NCBI RefSeq assembly: GCF_050624435.1
Contig: NC_134531.1
Span: 252,912,812 to 252,976,811 of the forward strand
Direction: 5' to 3'
Length of the DNA stretch: 64,000 bases
Origin: Tenrec ecaudatus
Taxonomy: Eukaryota > Chordata > Mammalia > Afrosoricida > Tenrecidae
The translations under genes were made by a program, and so were the position numbers. Numbering within the stretch: the stretch's first letter is position 1; every line of letters begins with the position of its first letter. The notes under the pieces were generated by a model. It was given only the letters and a program-made list of their open reading frames with translations, searched no databases and was not told the origin of the DNA. Below are positions 55,860 to 64,000 of the stretch, piece after piece.

Positions 55860-56345
55860 TTCTGGTAGCAATATGAATGCATTGGAATTGACAAGACGGC
55901 ATATACAAGAGCATATATGAAGGTATACAGGGAATGTAGTGTCAAAAGCATCACTATAAAATCATGGAAATAAGTATAAACAAAAATATCATACTGTGAA
56001 ACCGCAGTTTGTTGACATAGCCTCCATCTATATCTGTACACATCTGCACAAGGTGTTCCCATCCCACTAATACAAAGAAGCCTATTCATAATACATCAAA
56101 TTGGCAGTCATGGCATCCGCAAGGAATTCAGATTGTGCCATTTAGATATCCATGGAGCTCAGGGAACGACAAGAAGTCTGCAGGATTATGATCAAATGAA
56201 TGGATCAGTTTTCCCAATGAAATGCTTTTAGACAAATTCTCGCTAACCTTGAAGAGATTAGCAGGTGCATGCTCATGATGGGGATAAACACACCGTGACT
56301 CCATTTCCTTAACTCTTTCTCACCGACCCACCTTTTCATTCTTCA
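55860..56345 (-). pseudogene. mariner-like transposase remnant, minus strand
   Basis: Minus-strand translation gives, in broken frames, EHAPANLFKVSENLSKSI, then HSFDHNPADFLSFPELHGY and further on CTDIDGGYVNK. This follows the mariner order: DNAPAH-like second catalytic block (here EHAPAN, Asp changed), the HPPYSPDLAPCDFFLFPKL-like block, and the C-terminal C-x5-GDYVEK-like end. No intact frame and no TIRs found. A different lineage from the mariner at 17.1 kb, judged by these blocks. Confidence 0.6.
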
Positions 56346-56423
56346 AATTTCTTCATCATAAGTCCCCACAGTCATCTCTTTCCTTTGACAAAATATATGA
56401 ATTCAGTGCCCCTTTGGGATAAA

Positions 56424-56451
56424 CACATACACACACACACACACACACACA
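56424..56451. repeat. (CA)n microsatellite
   Basis: A run of AC units beginning in AAACACATACACACAC, 28 bases or so. Confidence 0.9.
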
Positions 56452-57984
56452 CTACTGACACACTATTCTGAGCTAATATTTCTTCCTTGAACTCATCTTT
56501 GAGACCTCCTGATATCCCTGAAAGTGTTTGATTTGTCTATAAATAGCTGATTTAGGTGGTACCACATTTCTGTTAACCTATTGTAAAGGTTCAATGATTT
56601 TGGTAGATGTCCAATGAGTTTTATTTTTGATTATGTTATTTTCAGTATTTTAAAACATGCTCAATAAGATTGAGATGTCACTTAATTTTTTGTGTGTGAA
56701 CTGATTATTCTTGCCCCTTTTGTCTTACATTTTAAATTGTGTGCTTACTCAGAATCTAGAGTCAGGTTGACTGAAAATATTTATAGCATTATGTTTGGAC
56801 TCTTACAGGTATTAATACCTTCATACTTACACTAGATCAAGGACAATTGTACAATTGCTACCCTCATAATTTTCAATACATTTTCTTTTCTTCTTGAACT
56901 GCCTGTTCAGCTCCCCTTTAAACCCTCCCACCCTCCCAACCCCCCCAAGCCCTCACTACATGATACATTAATATTATTTCCTTAATTTAAAAAAGAAACA
57001 AGAACTCTTCTCATTTCCTCCAGTATTAAATATCTCTATTATTTCTACACTATCCACCAATATTTTAATGATATTTATGCATTGTAAGTATATATCAATA
57101 GTGTCAGAAAATCTCCTAAGAGACCCCAATGATTTTCTCATTGTATTATGCAATGAGGGGAGGGGCTTCTTCATTTACATCTGTCACCACAGAAAATGCC
57201 AAACTATTTCCCTTTTGGAGATAGTTTTTAAAAAATATTCCATCAACTGAGAAATACAGAGGACAACATCCTGACTTGTGGTTAGCCTTATTTGTTAACT
57301 AGTGACATACATAGAAAATTATCGCTCCCTGTTGAAGCTGTAAGAGTGAATAGGAAGAATCTTCACCAGAGGCTCCATTAAGTTTGATGTTTCAAGATGG
57401 GGAATTGGGAAACTTCAGTAATTGTAAGTTCCTATCTGTAATTTACATGCAATGCTCAGTGGACATTATTGGGCAATCACTAGGGATTTCTTAGGAAAGG
57501 TAACAGTGCTGTCATCAAATGAGAACCGTGTTTACATAATTAATACTGATGAATCCCTTGGGTCAAAGTCAACCGCGATGGTTTCTTTTTGGTTGTGCCC
57601 TTCGTTGCACACCATGTGAAGTCCTGGTTGGCTCATTTGAACCATCTGCCAGTGGTAATGACTGTTCTCTGCAATTTATGATATTTTTCATCTTTATTCA
57701 TCAGTATTTATTCCTTCCTCTTGCTCCAATATCACCACCTATACTCCATCCCATACCTGTCTGCCATCCCCCAGAATTGGTCACTCTGAATCTTAGGTAA
57801 GTCAACAAAGTGGTCTCACATTCTTTATCTGAATTCAAAGCCGATCACAGACACATCAGTAGAAAACCACACCAAGAGCTTGTTTGTATCTCCACCACAC
57901 CTCCATGTTCAAATCTCTCTGAATTAAATAGGAAAAAGTAGAGAATGGTCTGATCCAGGACAGCAATATTTCCCTTTGTTGAGT
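56452..57984. other. mostly unassigned; weak L1-type trace at 56860-56960
   Basis: The trace reads CAATTGTACAATTGCTACCC, CAATACATTTTCTTTTCTTC and CCCTCCCACCCTCCC, a diverged reversed L1-type end. The rest holds no supported gene or named repeat. Confidence 0.3.
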
Positions 57985-58170
57985 AGCAAATAGAGTATGG
58001 TGAAATGCGTGGGCTCTAGGATAGAATCCCTGGTTTTTGAAGTCTGATTCTTCTGTCCACTAGCTATACATCCCTAGGGAATGCATGAACGCTCCATGCC
58101 TCTGTTCCCTCATTGTAAATGGAAGATGAGAATCGTACCATGACTACAGAGATTTTATGTGGAAATATAC
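57985..58170 (+). mobile_element. MIR SINE, plus strand
   Basis: GTGGGCTCTAGGATAGAATC, TCTGTCCACTAGCTATACAT, GCCTCTGTTCCCTCATTGTA and AATGGAAGATGAGAATCGTA. Confidence 0.75.
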
Positions 58171-58269
58171 AAGAATAATTATTGTAAATATTTAGTTTAA
58201 CATGGAAGATTTCCATAAATTAAATCTACACTACAATAATATAGACTATAATAATCATCACTGTCTTAG

Positions 58270-58640
58270 TATATGGAGTTCTAGTGGCATAGTAAGGAGT
58301 CCAGGTGATATAGCGTTTACACATTGGGCGGCAATCTGCATAGTGGGCAGTTCGAAACCACTAGCAGGAAAAAGACTGGAATTTCTACTCCTATAAACAG
58401 TTACAACTTAAGAACCCACAGGGAGTTTTCTAGAGAGTCAGCATTGGCTCGATGGCTATGGGAAGTGGTACAGTGGGTTGGTTGCATGTTGGGTTGGTTT
58501 GTCAGAGTTCAAATCCACCTGAAAGATGAGGGTTTCTACAGTCATAGAGAGTTACAGGCTTGGAAACCCAGAAACAGTTCTACTTTGCCCTATAGAATTG
58601 CTGAGTCATAATGAACTCGAGTTTGTTTGTTTTACATTTT
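58270..58640 (+). repeat. two AfroSINEs in tandem, plus strand
   Basis: First copy about 58270-58437 (CTGCATAGTGGGCAGTTCGA; AACTTAAGAACCCACAGGG). Second about 58438-58640 (GGAAGTGGTACAGTGGGTTG; TCAGAGTTCAAATCCACC; GGCTTGGAAACCCAGAAACA; GAGTCATAATGAACTCG). Head-to-tail with no unrelated DNA between them. Confidence 0.7.
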
Positions 58641-59539
58641 ATCTTAATATACTTAGTAATTAAATATTAAATTTACAATTAATATATTTAGATGAGTAAA
58701 TGATAATATAGTTGAGTAAATGGTAAATACATTTCATATTTAAATTTTAATTATTATATTTAATAATATCACTATATGAAACAATTTGCCTGTTTTTTCA
58801 AAATGACCTTAATGAGTAGAATTGCTCATGTCATTTCAAAGACTCTAAATCTTTATAAAAGCAGACTGGCATATCTTTCTCTATCAGAATGGCTGATTAT
58901 TTCAACTTTGAAAAACTGATAATTTCACAACGTTGTGTGCAAATTCCTATTCCAGGTTCAAGGAAACAATATTGGCAGAAGCAGTTGTACGTGTGGAAAC
59001 TTTTGTTCCATTGCATTTAGGTTCTCAGTGTATAGGTAATGAATGTGGACTAGGAAATTCTGTCTTGACTTTCTAAATTGGCGTGGCATTTTGTCCATTT
59101 GCCAGGTCCTTTCTGAAATGAGCCTTAGGTTTGAGCCTTCCTGCATTGACTATAGGAGTACCAACTCTGTGTGAACCTTGATAAATTGAATATCATTTCA
59201 ATTTTAATATGAAAAAAATATATAACATGCATTATAGGAACATAAACAAAAATTGTACGCAACTTTACAAAGTATTAGGGAACAAAATCCATGCACTATT
59301 CAAAAAGAATATGAAGGTATTTATGAAAAAACTATTCATAAACAACATGGAACAATGAAGACACTCCATAAGCTTTGTGTATATGTTTTTCTATCACATT
59401 CTCCTTCATGAAATGAATCATAATATGAAAACAATGGGAATCAGTACTTTATTTTTCTTACCTTTATAATTTTATGACAACATATTACTATTATTATTAA
59501 AGGTGCATTGATTAGTCATCCATTATATTTGAAGCTTAC
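58641..59539. other. unassigned AT-rich DNA
   Basis: TTAATATATTTAGAT-like low-complexity sequence at 58640-58760; nothing else supported. Confidence 0.3.
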
Positions 59540-60025
59540 TGTGGTAGTTATATATTCTGTTATCAATTTGAGAGGATTAAGAGTGAAGGAGTGGAATTTA
59601 GCTTATGAGGTGGTAGCTTGATGAACTCATTTGGAGGTCTTTATCTCATTAACAGGACATAAATGGCTCGCTGGAGGCAGGACACAGGCTCACTTCTTGG
59701 GAGACATTGCAGCTGACAACACACATGAAACTACACTAGTGCCCTGAGCAGGAGGAACCATGTGGTGACCTCTGTCAGCGCTGAGATGCTTACAATGCCC
59801 CTGGATCCACATGACTTCCCACCAGCTGGCCTGTGATCTTCCTGCATTTGGCTCACCGCATGTGTTTTGTGAGTCTGATAATTGGTATCAGACATATGGG
59901 CTAATATAGGACACATGGACTTCATCTGGTCTGGGCTGGGATGTTTTATCAATATTCAATTGCTCTTGCATAAAACCCCCTTTCATATACACATATGAGT
60001 GTCTACAAATTTTGTTTCTATGCCT
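59540..60025 (-). mobile_element. LTR, minus strand
   Basis: Left end TGTGGTAGTTATATATTCTG (reversed ACA end). Inside, TCAGCGCTGAGATGCTTACA, GGTATCAGACATATGGGC and TCTGGTCTGGGCTGGGATGT are shared with the LTRs at 13257 and 31380. The right end is truncated. Confidence 0.7.
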
Positions 60026-60027
60026 GT

Positions 60028-60660
60028 GAAATTCACCCTTATTTTTCCATATAGATACACTTCAACAATTTTTATTGCTCAATGTATTTATGCATTCTAC
60101 ATTTAGTGTGTTTCATGTATGGGCTTATTATAAATAATGCTGGCATGAATATTCTTACACATGTTTTTTGGTGCACATAAACATTTATTTCTCCAGGGAA
60201 TATACCAGAGAGTAAAGTTGCATTTACTAAGCAACTTTGCTAGAATTAACACATTGTTTTCAGAGTAATTGTATAAATCCATGTGCCCATCAGCAGTATC
60301 AGAGTTTCTGTTTTCACAATCTCGCAAATACTTAGTTAACCTCAGGTTTTTAATTTATTCCTTTTTAGTTTAGCTATTCTCTTGGGTGTGTGATATTTCC
60401 CTCTGAGTATAATTTGCATTTCCATGGTTCCTAGTGAGATGGAGCACTTGTATTTCCTGGAAATTTTTTTTGTTTTACCTTTAATATACATATTTACACC
60501 CCACTGGGAATGCTTTTGATTTGTTTTCTGTTATGTCACCATCACTATTTTTCAAATGGATATCTAATTGTTCTAGCTTGATTTATTGAAGAGAGCATCC
60601 CCTACTCATTCTGCAATGATGTTTCTGTCATTAAAAGTGTCTATCGTGGTGCAGGTGCTT
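60028..60660 (-). mobile_element. old L1 3' region, minus strand
   Basis: ATGCTGGCATGAATATTCTT, AGGGAATATACCAGAGAGTA, CATGTGCCCATCAGCAGTAT and GTATAATTTGCATTTCCATG follow the reversed order of an L1M ORF2 end. Confidence 0.65.
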
Positions 60661-60869
60661 TGAATTTTTTATAATGTTTTACTAATCAGTATCATTGTAC
60701 CAATATCTTTATTCCAATTTTAGAAATTTCTCACGAATGTACCAACATACAGCATCATAAGTAACAGAGAGGAGAAAGATGAACATTATTAAGGATTTCA
60801 TTTTTCTTAGAACTACAATCAATATTTATGGAAGCAGCAGTCAGGAAGAGTGTTGTATTAAAATCTACT

Positions 60870-61310
60870 ATTATTTAGTATGTGATTTCTCTCATTGACC
60901 CTTCAAGGATTTGATTAATTTATTATGATAGCTTTTTATTTAGGTACATGGATATTTATGATGGTTATATCCCTTTAATAAATATGCGATGTCGTTCTTT
61001 GTCCTCATGGTAGATTTGGACATGAAATCTAGATTAATACGAACACTTCTGCTTGTTTTGATTGACAAAAACTGGATGTATATATTTCTATCTTTTGATT
61101 TTTCATTGATTTTTGTCTATGTCTAAGCTTTGTCTCTTATAGATAATATATACATGGAGCCTGTTTTTCAAACCCATTCTTATGCATTTTTAATCCATTT
61201 TATCCATTTCACTATTCTTCTGACTGATGCATTGAATTCATGTACATTCAGTGTCATTATTGATAGATATGAAGTTATTGCTGTAATTTCCTGTATTCTT
61301 TTATGTTGTT
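60870..61310 (-). mobile_element. L1 ORF2 C-terminal region, minus strand
   Basis: GCGATGTCGTTCTTTGTCCT, GCTTGTTTTGATTGACAAAA, TAGATAATATATACATGG and GAATTCATGTACATTCAGTG are the reversed L1 ORF2 end. RTE pieces flank it on both sides, so it probably inserted into an RTE. Confidence 0.55.
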
Positions 61311-61439
61311 GTTCTACAGAGGGTCAATATGAGTCAGGACCTACTTCTTGGCACCTAACACAACAATATATGTAAACTTTAGCAATTGAATAAATGAGAA
61401 ACCTTCTAGGTTTTCATTAAATATGAGGGCAGAGTGTAC

Positions 61440-61935
61440 TGATGCAGTTTCATGTGGGAGCTGCACATGGAGAAAGAGGCAGTCACTAGAACAGAACAAG
61501 AGAATATCACATGGTTTAAAATCAAGAAAGATATGTATCAAGATTATATTCTTTCATACATATTCATACATACTTATTCATTCTGTGTGATAAGCAAATA
61601 ATCTGAGTAGGTGGGCTACATAAAGAATATACCCCCAAATAGAATACAATCAAGAAAATTCCATCAAGATTAAAGGAATTCTTATTAAAAACATCCTATG
61701 CAGATAATACAACTTTGTCTAATAAAAGTGCAGAGGACTTGAAACTTGCTGATGAAGATAAAGGATTTGCAGCCTTAAATATGGGTTACAACTTAATTTA
61801 AACAAAACACAAATTCTGACAATTAGAGAAATAGCATCAAGATAAGCAGTGAAAAGAATGAAGTTGTCAAGAATGCTCTCTTGCTTGATTCCACAATCAA
61901 TATGGAAGCAGCAGTCATGTTGTCAAATGAGAAAT
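61440..61935 (+). mobile_element. RTE LINE fragment, plus strand, strongly decayed
   Basis: GTGGGAGCTGCACATGGAGA, AAATCAAGAAAGATATGTAT, GCAGAGGACTTGAAACTTGC, GAATGAAGTTGTCAAGAATG and CCACAATCAATATGGAAGCA match the RTE RT-domain segment at 54.1-54.5 kb. A related bit lies at 60760-60860. Confidence 0.6.
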
Positions 61936-63046
61936 AAACATTATTGAACGATTTTCTCTACCTCCAAGTCTCATTGGTCACATAAATATTATCGTTACTT
62001 GAGGTTTTTTATCTGTACATGTCAACAACCCATGCATATTAGTCTAAAAAGCCATCATGTACATATGTACGTCCCTTTTCTAAATAGTATTTTAAATTCT
62101 ATACCCCTGGCTAAATTAACAATACTATCAAACCAATTACCATATGGCCCATGGAAATGATTTATTATGTCCCCCATAAAAACATGATTATGTCTCTAAA
62201 ATGGAACAGGACCATATATAAACCATAGCTATATGAAAGGATTTTTTTAACTGGAATTTACTAATAAGCCCCAATCTAAGAATAATTAATTCTTCTGACA
62301 TGACACTACTCAATACTTGTCTTCATGAAGAGATCACTGAAAATGGTGCTATAGCAAAGTGTCCTGAGGAGATCAGATGGTACCTGGCTACCAGAAAGAA
62401 TATTGTCTGAGGTCTTAAAGGTTTGTTTTAGAGCAAACAGTCATCCAAGTGAGGTGGCAGCTAAGTCCCCAAAGAAGAAACACACTAGATTCTGTGATTC
62501 AAGGATTGGAACGACTAAAATCCAAGACCAGAAGAAAGAACTGTTTTAGAGTTTGCATTTTGAGAAGCGGGTTTCCAGAGGCTATGGATGACAGGGAAAG
62601 CCTTTTGCAGCACCCTCACATGGATAGGCTTCCCGAGAATCTCCACCAACCATTTACCAAGGATGTGCACAGCCTTGCTATCAGATTACATTGTCAAATG
62701 AATTCGGACTCATGTAGTTAGGTCTGAATGTAACAATTTGTCTGTTCTCTCTTTAGATCCATTTTAAAGTAGCTATGCTTTGTATTACTTTCTACTTTTT
62801 GTCAGGATTGAAGTTTTTCTGTTTTATTTTTTTATTGCTATTGTTGGAGGGGTCATATGCTTTTCTTTATGTATAATTCAGGACAGGTAAATGTATAGAG
62901 ACAGTAACTGCATTAATATTTTCTTAGTTATTGCTAATAGTTTCTTAGGAGTTGGGGAGTATTGGGAGCTAATAACTATGAGTACAAGAATATAGAAAAT
63001 GTTCTAAAAACATTTGTGATAAGGATTACACAATTCTTTTTATATT

Positions 63047-63093
63047 TGTGTTAGACAGGGTTCTCTAGAGAGACAAAACCAGATTGCTAGTAC

Positions 63094-63153
<60 letters not shown>

Positions 63154-63651
63154 TTATACAGATAGATAAATAACACAATAAATGAACCATTAAATTATAT
63201 ACAGATAGATATATAATACAAGGAATGGACCGTTAAATTATAAATTATAAAGCAATGAGACACTAGTAGTCCTTTAAGTCTTGAGGGCCACCAGTTCCTC
63301 CTCTGTAGAGAGAGCTGGACTATATATACCCAGGCAGCAATCAGCAAGGCAAGTCAACAACTGTCACCAACTGTCAGTTCAAAGATGAACATTCTAGCTT
63401 CAGAGATGAACATTCCAATCATGTAGGCTTAAAGAGACCTTAACTTACAGTGACACAGTCCACAGGCTCGGCAACCCACAGGTAGTATACCCTTTAAATT
63501 GATGCACAGAAAAGCAAGGCAGCTGCACGCTAGTCTGATGATTAAAGAGCGAGAGAAAAGCAAGGTTAAGCTCACGGATCCATTTATCTCTCCGCCCTTC
63601 AATTAATCCTACTTGTGTTTATTGGCCAGGCTGGCACAATAAACTATCACA
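63047..63651 (+). mobile_element. solo LTR with 5-bp duplication and expanded TA repeat
   Basis: Starts TGTGTTAGACAGGGTTCTCT and ends AATAAACTATCACA. Flanked by ATATT (63042-63046) and ATGTT (63652-63656). Same family as 31626-32122 but 605 bp, partly because of a (TA)n run at about 63098-63151. Inserted in the L1-type element. Confidence 0.85.
63098..63151. repeat. (TA)n microsatellite inside the LTR
   Basis: More than 25 uninterrupted TA units, grown from the short AT-rich stretch at the same place in the related LTR at 31626. Confidence 0.9.
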
Positions 63652-63894
63652 ATGTTTAAGCCATTGAATTGCATAGTATGTGAATGATACATCAATAAAA
63701 CTTAGAATATTAAAAAAGAATGTGAAAGAGCATCTTTGAAAGACATATTCGTAATCCCTGAATATAAATATGACTATATTTCCTAGATTTATAACTATTA
63801 ATAAAACACAATATCATGGAAATACATTAATATAATAAACAGGATATCAAACAACAGATATCATGGGTAAATCTGCACAAGCTATTTTTAAAAA

Positions 63895-64000
63895 TTTTTT
63901 TAGTTCCCAAGTTTTATTAAAGGGCTTATACAAAATATTCCGGAGAAGACTTAATCCTCATCTTCCTCCTCTTCCTCATCCGGGTTAATCTGGAAGTAGT
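63895..64000 (-). pseudogene. RPL22: RPL22 processed pseudogene, 3' end, cut by window edge
   Basis: The minus strand encodes YFQINPDEEEEEDED followed by TAA (63951-63953). This is the acidic C-terminus of 60S ribosomal protein eL22 as I remember it, with one change (Pro for Gln). The 3' UTR follows with AATAAA (63913-63918) and ends in AACTTGGGAACT and an A-run (minus strand; T-run at 63895-63901). A 3' UTR that ends in a poly-A run at this spacing points to a retrocopy and not the real multi-exon gene, although the last exon alone would look similar up to the A-run. The body lies beyond 64000. Confidence 0.8.

Larger units (their letters stand above)
61960..63720 (+). mobile_element. L1-type 3' region, plus strand, split by an LTR
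   Basis: Same order as 37170-38440: ACACTACTCAATACTTGTCT, ATAGCAAAGTGTCCTGAGG, CAAACAGTCATCCAAGTGAG, a T-rich part at 62810, AATTCAGGACAGGTAAATG. After the LTR the end AATGATACATCAATAAAACT lies near 63703. Confidence 0.7.

Noticed and set aside
61130-61375. 81-codon plus-strand frame
   Set aside because: Antisense of the L1 ORF2 C-terminal region.

Overview
This is a mammalian nuclear window, most likely from a tenrec such as Echinops (Afrotheria). Three things point there. About twenty tRNA-like SINEs match the AfroSINE pattern. RTE (BovB-like) LINEs of the kind common in afrotherians are abundant. Two hAT transposons have SPIN-type ends (CAGTGGTTCTCAACCT-like), and among Afrotheria I recall SPIN only from tenrecs. 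The species call is inference from repeat content recalled from memory; no database was searched.

Gene content is sparse. The only gene that looks intact is an olfactory receptor of the OR5K subfamily (7456-8421, +), on one coding exon preceded by a good splice acceptor. A second OR5K copy lies 36 kb downstream (43625-44547, +) and is a pseudogene with a lost start codon, a frameshift and a stop. A third OR remnant (3297-3563, -) is only a 3' fragment. So the window is part of an OR5K cluster, which in human lies on 3q11.2. At the right edge the 3' end of an RPL22 processed pseudogene enters on the minus strand.

Almost everything else is transposon history. 843-3048: pogo/Tigger-like DNA transposon with TIRs, TA target duplication and a broken transposase. 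8930-10940: old L1 pieces. 12.2-17.8 kb: SINEs, LTRs and a mariner transposase remnant. 18.8-25.9 kb: one near-complete minus-strand RTE element split by at least four L1-type insertions and one LTR. 25.9-27.7 kb: two more RTE pieces head-to-tail. 28.1-31.2 kb: ERV-L pol with RNase H, integrase and dUTPase (minus), followed by LTRs nested in LTRs. 35.3-36.7 kb: a GC-rich retrocopy with a 13-bp target-site duplication. 37.2-38.4 kb: an L1-type element carrying a 185-bp retrocopy with a 16-bp duplication. 47.8-52.2 kb: another RTE interrupted by a decayed class I (gamma-like) ERV that keeps the end of pol, parts of env and a partial 3' LTR. 53.2-56.3 kb: L1, RTE and mariner pieces. 57.9-63.9 kb: MIR, SINEs, LTRs and L1.

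The genes do not form a pathway. The functional reading is one receptor in a decaying tandem family set in repeat-rich DNA. The strongest new-looking observations are a 121-bp perfectly identical block shared by the live receptor and its pseudogene, which suggests gene conversion; the GC-rich retrocopy of unknown parent; the ERV whose 3' end looks like a polyadenylated RNA; and the layered RTE locus. I found no CRISPR array, tRNA gene or rRNA gene. LTR, SINE and LINE family names come from remembered consensus patterns, and boundaries without a stated target-site duplication are approximate.
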